NCBI GenBank assembly: GCA_964610505.1
Contig: CAZSXU010000017.1
Span: forward strand, 1 to 64,000
Source: CAZSXU01 sp964610505
GTDB taxonomy: Bacteria > Arandabacterota > Arandabacteria > JAGLYR01
Length of the DNA stretch: 64,000 nucleotides
Direction: 5' to 3'
Below the pieces are notes generated by a model. It saw only the letters and a program-made list of their open reading frames with translations, was not told the DNA's origin and made no database searches. Position numbers and translations under genes: made by a program. This document shows, one piece after another, positions 49,169-57,286 of this stretch (position 1 is the first letter of the stretch; the number at the start of each line of letters is the position of its first letter).

Positions 49169-49930
49169 TCACACGCCACCTAGAAGCCTCTGCCACTCGA
49201 TTCCCTTTTTCCTGGCTTTGTAGCTATACGACCTCTTCTGTCCATAGTAGATCCGTTGGATGGAATGATGAACCTGATGCAGCAGTTCAATGTGGGATTT
49301 GCTCATCGCAAGGAACCCCTCAGGCTCAAGAACGATGGGAACTCGCCTTGTCTTGCTCAAATCAAACTCCCGAAAGGCGGGTTCGATGATCGGACCTTTG
49401 CCAGCAACAGTAATACCTTGCCTGTACGAGTCATTGAAGAGGCCGTTGTTGTGCATCCATAGGTTTCTGATACGCCTTGCGTGATCTACATCCAGGCATA
49501 GTCGTGGGATTCTTGCGATCATTCCTCGCTTGCCATAGGTTGATTGCAGTGCCACTCCAAACGCCCATTCGAGTTTTGTCTTGTAATGGTCATTCCTCAG
49601 TCGCGTGATCTTGTTCATCTTTCGAAGGCAATTCACGAAGCTGGTAATCGCACCTTCGAATACTCCGATCTGGGAGATCAGCGATACGCGCGCATGGTAC
49701 GAGTCAAAAAAGGCACGCATAACTTGGATCAGGCTGGAGGGGTCGTACTTGCGGATCCACTCGTGAGTCAGGGGCAGATTCTCAGGTAAGTGTGAGAGTA
49801 TCTCAGCTTCCCTCGCAGACTTCCTGCTTGCAATGCCGTACAGGAAGTAGCCGACTATGCCTTGCATACCGTCATCGGCGATCTCAAATGCCCTTCTTAC
49901 CTCTGGATCTCTTGGCATGGCATCAACCAA
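49169..49930 (-). CDS. HEPN-motif protein, AT-rich accessory gene
   Basis: 253 residues, mostly helical. It contains RRIRNLWMHNNG with Arg155-Asn156-x3-His160, the R-x4-H core of HEPN-type RNases and nucleotidyl-binding domains. No N-terminal signal. Codon use and base composition are more AT-rich than in neighbours, suggesting transfer. It lies 137 bp downstream of, and on the same strand as, a radical-SAM gene. Many HEPN proteins serve in defence or toxin-antitoxin systems, but no such partner is shown, so the role is a guess. Confidence 0.5.
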   Translation of the reverse strand: MVDAMPRDPEVRRAFEIADDGMQGIVGYFLYGIASRKSAREAEILSHLPENLPLTHEWIRKYDPSSLIQVMRAFFDSYHARVSLISQIGVFEGAITSFVNCLRKMNKITRLRNDHYKTKLEWAFGVALQSTYGKRGMIARIPRLCLDVDHARRIRNLWMHNNGLFNDSYRQGITVAGKGPIIEPAFREFDLSKTRRVPIVLEPEGFLAMSKSHIELLHQVHHSIQRIYYGQKRSYSYKARKKGIEWQRLLGGV

Positions 49931-50066
49931 CAGCCATCAACGGTCGTTTGCAGTGGGAGGAAGCCGGTTCTAGGAGAACACTGATCGAATCCGTGAGCCT
50001 TAGGACATAGCGCCGATTCCACAGCTGCTCTCCTACCTGAAATCCAGTACGGCCCATCCAGGCTCC

Positions 50067-50903
50067 TCAAACATCCAACCCATGCATCACCGGCCGAGAC
50101 AGGCCGAGTCTTTTCTTGATGCTGTCCTTCCACCGGATCTGTCGATCGCTCCTGTACTTCAAGTAGAGATTCTCAATGCGACTTGAATCCTGAAACTCCA
50201 GCAGTTCCTCGGCTTTGGTATTGGCATCGGGATCGTCGGGACAGTTCATCGCTATGATCTGCCTGAGCCGATTGGCTTGGCCTATCCAGATGGAGTCGGT
50301 GACGTAGGGGCGGACATCAGAAATGACCTTCTCGATCCTGTCATCCAGCATCGGCTCGCAGGAAACGCTCGTCTGAAAACCCCGTTCCGCGGCATGCTTG
50401 AGCGCAGCAAGCCTTTGGCGGTATCGCGGAGCATTCGGTTCCCAGAATCTCAGGACGGTGTCACTCGCTGAGCCAATCGTGATTCGAAACGTGACCGAAG
50501 ACCGGTATGGATGGAGTTCTCTGCACAAGGGCTTGACGACCGCAAGCGAAGGCTTAGTCACGATGAGGACATCGTTTCCTCGGTTTACAACATTGCGAAG
50601 AACACTTAGGCAAGCATCGAGGTTGTCTTCGGTGATGTCGTGGGAGCTCGGGAACATGATTCTCCCGGCACGCTTGCGGTAGGACTTGTCCAGAGCCTTC
50701 ACTCGGAGGCGAGGGTGGCTCCAGTCAGTCGGCGTGGAGCGCTTGAATCTGATTGCCAGCGCTTTGGCATAGCAGTACCGGCAATCGTGGTAGCAGCCGT
50801 CCTGGATATTCAACGTGTGGCGGGCCCACTCCTGGGTGCCGTGCGCATACGTGTCACCAGCAGGGTTATGCATGCTTTTCAAGTCTATCGGGAAAGGTCG
50901 CAT
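50067..50903 (-). CDS. radical-SAM protein (SPL/Rv2578c-like)
   Basis: 278 residues. The radical-SAM cluster is CYHDCRYCYA (Cys37, 41, 44), after the short motif NIQDGC. Later segments (VLIVTKPSLAVVK, RITIGSASDTVL, RGFQTSVSCEPMLDD) fit the TIM-barrel of the spore photoproduct lyase-like/Rv2578c family. These enzymes modify DNA or unknown substrates. The gene is upstream of the HEPN-motif gene and shares its AT-rich composition, so the two may form a unit acquired together. Confidence 0.8.
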   Translation of the reverse strand: MRPFPIDLKSMHNPAGDTYAHGTQEWARHTLNIQDGCYHDCRYCYAKALAIRFKRSTPTDWSHPRLRVKALDKSYRKRAGRIMFPSSHDITEDNLDACLSVLRNVVNRGNDVLIVTKPSLAVVKPLCRELHPYRSSVTFRITIGSASDTVLRFWEPNAPRYRQRLAALKHAAERGFQTSVSCEPMLDDRIEKVISDVRPYVTDSIWIGQANRLRQIIAMNCPDDPDANTKAEELLEFQDSSRIENLYLKYRSDRQIRWKDSIKKRLGLSRPVMHGLDV

Positions 50904-51055
50904 GCCGCAGATCTCTCCATACCCCCGACAGGAGCTGCTTCAAGGATCCCCCCCGCCATTCGTGGCAAGAGAATCCGCCCGTCGCCGCACCGAGAAGCGG
51001 TCTGGGTGCCAACCAAACCAACAGTGTATCCCGTCCCCGTCCCGCAATACGTGCC

Positions 51056-53263
51056 TCACTTGAGCAGAAGCATCTTCTTCGTCTGAGAGAAGTGACCCGC
51101 TTCGAAATGGCAGAAATAGACTCCCGTCGGAGCGATTCGCCCCCGATCGTCCCTACCATCCCAGCTGACAGAGTAGCAGCCCGGAGTGCCGGCAGCATTC
51201 ACAAGCGTTCGTACCCGCCTGCCTCTCGCATCATAGATGTCAATGCGAACGTGGCCGCAGGCCTCTGGGAGTTTATAGGGTATCACAGTCGAGGGATTAA
51301 AGGGATTTGGGAAGTTCGTCCCAAGAGCAAAACTCTCCGGCAGATGACTCTCCATCGTTTGCACGGTCAGGTAGCCGTGCGGTGTCGCGTTGTAAGGGTT
51401 GGAGGGATCCGTGTCGTTTCCGAATTGGTCGTACGCCACAACCCTGGTGTAGTACAGAACACCGTTTTCCAGGCCTGTCAAGGTCGTTGCGGTAGTATCG
51501 CCGAGATCAATAACCTCAGCCCAGACGTTCTGTGAGTCAGACGAGTAATAGAGTCTGTAGCCGGAAGCCAGGTCCACCCCCTCCCACCACAAATGAATAC
51601 ACTCATACCCAGGCTCACCGCGAAAGTTGATCGGAGGCGGCATGGGCATTGCACTCACCTCTATGGAGGAACCTGTCTGACCCGAGATATTCTCGCCGAT
51701 TGCTTTGAAGATGTAGACTGTCCTGTTGTCAAGGTCGGGTCTGTCGAGACACTTCTCCGCGTGGTGGAGCGTGTCCGTCCACGAGCCGCCCTCGGGCTTC
51801 CAGGAAACCCGATAGTAGGAAGCATACTCGGATCCCTCTTCCAAGCAGAGATGCACATAGCCGTGCCCGATTCTGTCAACCGCCAGCGTCGGAGTCGGGC
51901 TGGGCATAGGGGGATTCTCCACACCGCTTGTTGGAGCTGCAAAGGCAGGACCCCACCAGTCATGTCCTTCTGTATCCTCGATCTTGTAGAAATAGGTCGT
52001 GCTGTAGGCCGTGCTCGTGTCCACAAGGCTGTAGTCTTGCTGCTCCGGGTCGAATGGAACATAGCCCAAAGGTGGGTCGCAATCGTAGCACTGTCCGCCG
52101 TTGGGGCTTCTGTAGATGTAGAAGCCCTCCCCCTCTTCGAAATCGCTAGCTTTCCACGATAGGGTAACTTGGTGCTCGCCACCAGTGGCAACGATGTTCC
52201 AGATGTCCCGCGTAATGCTCACAGGCGTGCATCGGGAACTATCCAGCCACTCTGACAGTCCGCCAAAGAAGGGCCCGGATTGTCCATTCTCCACATACGC
52301 CTGGACGGCGAAATGCCACGTGTCGTAAGCCCCACAGATCATATCATCGTAGGACACAGTACACTGTGTCTCCGCGACTTCGCAGATCGGAGCGGGATAG
52401 ACTCCATAACATGTGTACCCAGGGACGGGATAGTAGTACAGGACATAGCCGTCTGCCCCTTCAACCGGCAGCCAGCTGAATCGGTAGAGATCAAATGTTT
52501 CATCGTCTTCGCAGGCCAACCCCTCGGGGCAACTTACGCCATCGCAGTACTCCAGGAAAGCATTCCGAAGGCCGTTGGCCTCCTCCTGCCGGTGCGAATC
52601 TTCCTCGAGAAGCTCAGCCTCGTCGGCCTCCGTGATGAAGGAGGCTTCAGTCAATGTCGCTGGCATCCGCGCCCGCCTTAGGAGGAGGAAATTGCTTGGA
52701 AAGGCCCCTCGCATGTCATATCCGAACTTCTCCCAAATGCTCACCAAGGCCTGCTCCGCGAGATTCTGACTCCACCCAGAAACACCGGGGTAGTATTGGT
52801 AGTCATACCAGAAGGTTTCCGTCCCCTGAGCAGTCCCTGTTGAATCCGCATTATGATGAACCGAAATCAACAGATCCACATTCTCGTCTTCGTTCGCTAT
52901 CCGGGCTCGATCCTCAATTGACAGACTATCGGTGAGGCTGGTTCTCGTTAGCCGGGCATAGGTGTAGATGTATGACAGCTGGCTGTACAACCTCTCTGCC
53001 ACGTCCTGGTTGACCCAATCTTCAGTGAGATCGTTGGGGCCATGAGATCCATAGGCTTGGCAGCCGGGGGGTCCAGTCGGGGGAATATACTGGCAGGCAT
53101 TCGGTCCGCCATGACCCGGATCTATGCACACGCCAGGATAGAAGTCTTCCGCGTTCTGACTGCCAAGAGCATCACCGAGTCCCACCGGTGGGCATGCAAT
53201 TCCAAGAAGTACCCCCAAGACCAGGGCAGGTGTGAATACCACTTGCGACCTTGACTGGACCAC
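51056..53263 (-). CDS. secreted N-acetylmuramoyl-L-alanine amidase with sorting domain
   Basis: 735 residues with a signal peptide (VVFTPALVLGVLLGIACPPVG). An amidase_3 domain (about 42-240) has the zinc motif IDPGHGGPN, VDLLISVHHNADSTG and TEASFIT (Glu). Four or so fibronectin type III-like repeats (about 250-650) follow, then a sorting domain (about 655-735) with NFPNPFNPSTVIPYKLP, IYDARGRRVRTLV and KKMLLLK. It probably cleaves peptidoglycan stems at the cell surface or in rivals. The composition is AT-richer than the flanking genes. Confidence 0.94.
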   Translation of the reverse strand: MVQSRSQVVFTPALVLGVLLGIACPPVGLGDALGSQNAEDFYPGVCIDPGHGGPNACQYIPPTGPPGCQAYGSHGPNDLTEDWVNQDVAERLYSQLSYIYTYARLTRTSLTDSLSIEDRARIANEDENVDLLISVHHNADSTGTAQGTETFWYDYQYYPGVSGWSQNLAEQALVSIWEKFGYDMRGAFPSNFLLLRRARMPATLTEASFITEADEAELLEEDSHRQEEANGLRNAFLEYCDGVSCPEGLACEDDETFDLYRFSWLPVEGADGYVLYYYPVPGYTCYGVYPAPICEVAETQCTVSYDDMICGAYDTWHFAVQAYVENGQSGPFFGGLSEWLDSSRCTPVSITRDIWNIVATGGEHQVTLSWKASDFEEGEGFYIYRSPNGGQCYDCDPPLGYVPFDPEQQDYSLVDTSTAYSTTYFYKIEDTEGHDWWGPAFAAPTSGVENPPMPSPTPTLAVDRIGHGYVHLCLEEGSEYASYYRVSWKPEGGSWTDTLHHAEKCLDRPDLDNRTVYIFKAIGENISGQTGSSIEVSAMPMPPPINFRGEPGYECIHLWWEGVDLASGYRLYYSSDSQNVWAEVIDLGDTTATTLTGLENGVLYYTRVVAYDQFGNDTDPSNPYNATPHGYLTVQTMESHLPESFALGTNFPNPFNPSTVIPYKLPEACGHVRIDIYDARGRRVRTLVNAAGTPGCYSVSWDGRDDRGRIAPTGVYFCHFEAGHFSQTKKMLLLK

Positions 53264-53294
53264 GATTCTCTCCTCCGGGATCTCGAAACTCTGA

Positions 53295-54818
53295 CTATCT
53301 GGCCCATCTCAGAATGCCCACGTAGATCTTTCCCTCATTCTCTGTGTCGTAGGCAATCTTCCTTCCGTCGGGTGACCAGCTAGCGAACATCTCATGCACG
53401 TCAGGCGTGTGAGTGATCTGAACCACTCTACCGTCATGGGTGTCTGCTACGAAAAGCTCACTGCCCGTTATTCTGTGTCCATCATCTTCGCTGACTCCAA
53501 AAGCCAAGAACCGCCCACTGCTCGACCACTCAGGACTGGATCCGCGACATAGATGAAGAAGGTTCGACCCATCGATATTGGACACGAACAGTCCGCCGTG
53601 ATAACCAACGAAAGCTATCTTGTCACGGTTAGGCGATACCCTGTAGTAACCGACCGCATGGGGAAAATCGATATGCCGGGCCCCATCAGCGCTACGAATA
53701 CTCAAATGCCCGGTCCTCCCGTCCAAGTCGAAATCCCAGCTGGTCTCACCAGTCTCAGCATCGTAGGTGTCGGCATCAACAATCCGGTGGCTCGCCATAT
53801 CGAGAACCTTCAGTCCTCTCGCGCTCCTGAACTCCAAATCCCCAAGGTTGTTGATCCTCAGCCCCCCGAGGTTTCGTAAATCACCGGCAAGCTCTGTGAT
53901 CTCGCCAGACTCAACGTCGGCCAGTTGGAGCGATTGGCACATCCGGCCGGTCCTTGCCTGTAGTAGGATGGCCCGCGAGTCTGGTGCCCAGACAGGCCTG
54001 TAACCTGCAGACGCTCCGGTACTCAGCTCAACAATAGGACCTGTACCATCCGCGTTTCTGACGAAGAGACCCGTGAATTGGGATCGCGTGAAGGCCACTT
54101 TTGCGCCATCGGGTGACCAGGCGGGCGCCATGAAATCCCCCGCCGCAATCTCGATCACTTGCACGATTTCCACGTTCCAAGGACCAGAGCTTGATCCGCT
54201 GCCTAGCTCTTCCATGCAGTCCGGCTGCCCCTCATGTGTTCCCCCAATCATGCATCCGGTAACCGCGACCAAGGAGTCCTCCTGATAGTCAATCGTGCAA
54301 TCCAGGACGCAGTTGTGCGGATCATTCGGATACGAGAAGTCACTTGCAGCGTATTCAAGCGTGATGGGGAGATCTTCCTCGTCAAGAGGGCCAAAGGAGC
54401 AGTAGCCGATCAATACGAGTCCCTCGCCCGATGCCTGCTCACAGGAGAAGCTCGTGATTCCTCCCGTTCCGAGATGATCACCCATGGTCAGCGCGTCGTC
54501 CGGGCACCAGTGCGGCCCACTCAGGGACGGCGCGCTTCGGCCCGTGGGCCAACCGGTCACGGCGAACTCAGCGCCAGTAACTCCTTCGACATCGTACGCC
54601 ACAAACGCGACGTACCCGTAGCCACCTGCAGCGAGGATCTCAGCGATAGAAGCATCGACGTTGATTGAGTCGCACGCCGCGGGAATGAGATCCCCGCAAT
54701 CCAGATACTCACTCGACGCAACCACATGCATCGCCAGTTTGGCCGAGGGATTCTCGCCGGCGATGGCCGGGTGGGCGCCTATAACTGCAGCTAACGCGAG
54801 AAGGAGAAGTGCCTTCAT
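53295..54818 (-). CDS. secreted TolB-like beta-propeller protein
   Basis: 507 residues from ATG 54818 with a strong site (GGAGGTGATCTCACG). A signal peptide (LLLLALAAVIGAHPAIA) precedes a Cys-bearing domain of about 200 residues and then WD40/TolB-like blades, each with SPDGxKIAF, WAPDSRAILLQ or SPDGRKIAYDTE. The propeller probably binds protein or peptide partners at the surface. The first domain (DCGDLIPAACDSIN, HWCPDDALTMGDHL) is not recognised. It is the upstream gene of a minus-strand pair with the amidase (32 bp gap), and co-transcription is possible. Confidence 0.85.
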   Translation of the reverse strand: MKALLLLALAAVIGAHPAIAGENPSAKLAMHVVASSEYLDCGDLIPAACDSINVDASIAEILAAGGYGYVAFVAYDVEGVTGAEFAVTGWPTGRSAPSLSGPHWCPDDALTMGDHLGTGGITSFSCEQASGEGLVLIGYCSFGPLDEEDLPITLEYAASDFSYPNDPHNCVLDCTIDYQEDSLVAVTGCMIGGTHEGQPDCMEELGSGSSSGPWNVEIVQVIEIAAGDFMAPAWSPDGAKVAFTRSQFTGLFVRNADGTGPIVELSTGASAGYRPVWAPDSRAILLQARTGRMCQSLQLADVESGEITELAGDLRNLGGLRINNLGDLEFRSARGLKVLDMASHRIVDADTYDAETGETSWDFDLDGRTGHLSIRSADGARHIDFPHAVGYYRVSPNRDKIAFVGYHGGLFVSNIDGSNLLHLCRGSSPEWSSSGRFLAFGVSEDDGHRITGSELFVADTHDGRVVQITHTPDVHEMFASWSPDGRKIAYDTENEGKIYVGILRWAR

Positions 54819-55277
54819 CGTGAGATCACCTCCGGGAGTATTTGCCCTCAATGCTCAATCGCCCCATGTTTGATATTTTTGCAATATGTCTTTCGCTACT
54901 CTACTTCGGTTCCCGACCGGCGTCAATACCACCCGGCTCGAGCGGCCGATACCACAGGCAGCGAACCCGGCGCGCGTTGCCGCCACGGCGCGGAGCCCCT
55001 CAGCAGCATTAACTTGCTACCCCCCCGTTTTTCGTCGACTTTTTTTCCGTTGGGTGGCTTTTCTTCTGAGGTCAGGCGGCGTGAAACGACGTAGCAGACG
55101 AAACATCAACGGATTAGACACACGTCAGGGGGCAAACCGGCATGCGCTGCCCGGCTCCATGTGCCCGCCGACAGGCTCAGGGTGAACGGTGGGTCGGGTG
55201 GGGTGGCGGGTAGACCGCGTCATTCCCCCTTCGACAGCCCAACCGGGGAGTCGGGCGGCACACTATGTCCAGCCCAT
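54819..55277. other. long intergenic region, T-rich, with GACAGGCTCAGGGTGAACGG-type repeat
   Basis: 459 bp. It holds T-runs (GTTTTTCGTCGACTTTTTTTCC near 55030) and, near 55165-55190, the motif GACAGGCTCAGGGTGAACGG known as a common dispersed repeat in environmental genomes. A second fragment, CTTCGACAGCC, lies near 55230. No gene or clear promoter was recognised. Confidence 0.5.
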
Positions 55278-55341
55278 CTGCGAAATCTGTGAAATCTGTG
55301 GCTCGGGTTTTTGGGTGTCCGCCCTTTCGCCCATTCGCGTT
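55278..55341. repeat. nonamer and octamer arrays reaching the phosphohexomutase stop
   Basis: 55278-55304 is CTGCGAAAT CTGTGAAAT CTGTGGCTC. 55318-55341 is TCCGCCCT TTCGCCCA TTCGCGTT and overlaps the stop codon at 55340 of the phosphohexomutase gene. The same two families are side by side again at 59549-59604. Confidence 0.8.
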
Positions 55342-57151
55342 ACCCGCGCGGCACGGCGTCCCAGATGCGCTTGGCGCGATGCGCGGCCGCCCGCTTGGCG
55401 GCATCCAGGTCGCCGCCGGGCTCGACCGCCTCAACCACGCTCAGGTAGAACTTGATCTTGGGCTCGGTGCCGGACGGCCGGACCGCCAGCCAGTTGCGGC
55501 CGTCCTCGGAGAGGCGGAAGATGAGAAGATTGCCCCTCGGCTTTGAGATCTCCTTGAGGACCTTCCCGGTCGCCGGATCAATGAACGTCCCGGTGGAGTA
55601 GTCCTCGATACTGAAGACGCGCGCGCCGGCGAATTCCGCCGGCGGGCTCTTGCGGAACCCCTTCATCATAGCCTGAATCTTCCCCAGTCCCTCATCCCCC
55701 TCGAGCACGACCGAGTTCAACTCCTCGAGGTAGTATCCGTACTCTCGGTAGATGTCCTGGAGAAGATCGTAGGGCGTCTTTCCCTCTGCCTTCAGAACCG
55801 CCGTCAGTTCGGCCATCATCAGTGCCGCGCCGGCGGCGTCCTTGTCGCGGGCAAAGGTCCCGACCAGATACCCGTGACTCTCCTCGGCCCCAAAGAGGAA
55901 GCGGTCTTCCTTCCCAGCCAGATCCTTGTTGATCACCTCCCCGATGTACTTGAATCCCACCAGGAGGTCCGTGCGGACGCCGACCCCGAAGCTCTCACAG
56001 ATATCGGAGATGAGACTCGTGGTGACCAGCGTCTTCACCACGACTCCGCCCTCCGGAAGATCTCCCCTCTTCTTCAGCTCCCGGACAATGTGATAGGTCA
56101 GGAGCGTAGCGATCTGATTCCCGTTGAGCCTCACCCATTCGTTCTCGTCAACCGAGCGGCGGACGGCAACGCCGAGTCGGTCCGCATCCGGGTCCGTAGC
56201 CAGAACGAGATCCGCGGATTTCTCCCTCGCCTCCGCAATCGCCATCTCCATCGCCTTCGGTTCCTCGGGATTCGGCCGGTGATCAGCGACGTTGGGGAAG
56301 TTCCCGTCCGGCGTGGCCTGAGCTTCGACAATCCGCACCCGATCCTTTCCCACTTTCTCGAGAACCGGCCTCACCGACGTGAATCCCGTGCCGTGGAGCG
56401 GGGAGAACACCACGTCGATGCCTTCACGGTCCTCGACCAGCCGGAGGCCGGCAATTCGCTCCCAGTACATCTCATCCAGCTCGGCCCCGATCCATCCGAA
56501 GTTGTTCTCGATGGTCGCCTGCTTGAGATCAACTCGCTTGATCTCCTTCACCTTCTCGACTTCCTGGATAATCTCCTCGTCGACGGGCGGAACGATCTGC
56601 GCGCCGTCCTTCCCGTAGACCTTGAATCCGTTGTCGGAAGGAGGATTGTGGGATGCGGAGATGACGATTCCGAGATCCGTTCCCAGGTGCCGGACCGCAA
56701 ACGAGAGTTCCGGCGTGGCCCTCGGACCGTCGAACAGAAACACCTTGAGCCCGTTTCCGGCAAACACTTCGGCCGTGAGCTGCGTGAACTCGGGCGAGGT
56801 GTTCCGCGTGTCCGAAGCGATTGCGACAGTGGGGGCTCCCTCTCCCTCCCAACTCTTCAGGAGATAGCTGGCCACTCCCTGTGCGGACTCACCGATCGTG
56901 CGCGAGTTGATGCAGTTGGGCCCGATTCCAACCCGACCGCGGCGTCCTCCGGTTCCGAACGGAAGGACGGCTCCGAACGAATCATTGATCTTCTCCCACT
57001 CGGCGCCATGGATCCATTTCTCCATCTCGGGCCGAAACTCGGCGTACTCGTCGTTCTCCAGCCAGCGCTTGAAATTCGCCAGAGAGGCATCGGTCAGATG
57101 TCCTTCCTTTCGGGCGTCGTCGGCGCGTTGAACGAGATCGCTGATGTTCAT
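55340..57151 (-). CDS. phosphoglucomutase/phosphomannomutase family enzyme
   Basis: 603 residues. The phosphoserine motif is VISASHNPPSDNG (Ser167-His168), the metal site is DPDADRLG (about 345), the substrate loop is GAEESHGY, and the phosphate-binding loop near the C-terminus is VRPSGTEPKIKFY. This is the long PGM1/YhxB-like form of the alpha-D-phosphohexomutase family (usual length 550-600). It interconverts hexose 1- and 6-phosphates, probably glucose or mannose, for glycogen, cell wall or polysaccharide. The stop overlaps the octamer repeat at 55318-55341. Confidence 0.95.
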   Translation of the reverse strand: MNISDLVQRADDARKEGHLTDASLANFKRWLENDEYAEFRPEMEKWIHGAEWEKINDSFGAVLPFGTGGRRGRVGIGPNCINSRTIGESAQGVASYLLKSWEGEGAPTVAIASDTRNTSPEFTQLTAEVFAGNGLKVFLFDGPRATPELSFAVRHLGTDLGIVISASHNPPSDNGFKVYGKDGAQIVPPVDEEIIQEVEKVKEIKRVDLKQATIENNFGWIGAELDEMYWERIAGLRLVEDREGIDVVFSPLHGTGFTSVRPVLEKVGKDRVRIVEAQATPDGNFPNVADHRPNPEEPKAMEMAIAEAREKSADLVLATDPDADRLGVAVRRSVDENEWVRLNGNQIATLLTYHIVRELKKRGDLPEGGVVVKTLVTTSLISDICESFGVGVRTDLLVGFKYIGEVINKDLAGKEDRFLFGAEESHGYLVGTFARDKDAAGAALMMAELTAVLKAEGKTPYDLLQDIYREYGYYLEELNSVVLEGDEGLGKIQAMMKGFRKSPPAEFAGARVFSIEDYSTGTFIDPATGKVLKEISKPRGNLLIFRLSEDGRNWLAVRPSGTEPKIKFYLSVVEAVEPGGDLDAAKRAAAHRAKRIWDAVPRG

Positions 57152-57286
57152 GGGAATTCTTCTCCAATCGGCGACGGTCGGTTTCTACTCGTCTGAAGGC
57201 CGGTGCGCAACCACGGATGGCCGCCTCGCAGGCGAAGCGGCGGCACGGATCGTGAGTGGCCATCATACAGGACGGACCGTCGGAGG

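Noticed and set aside
49169..49930. Naming the protein as a specific toxin or abortive infection factor.
   Set aside because: Only the R-x4-H core is visible. There is no antitoxin partner and no further motif.
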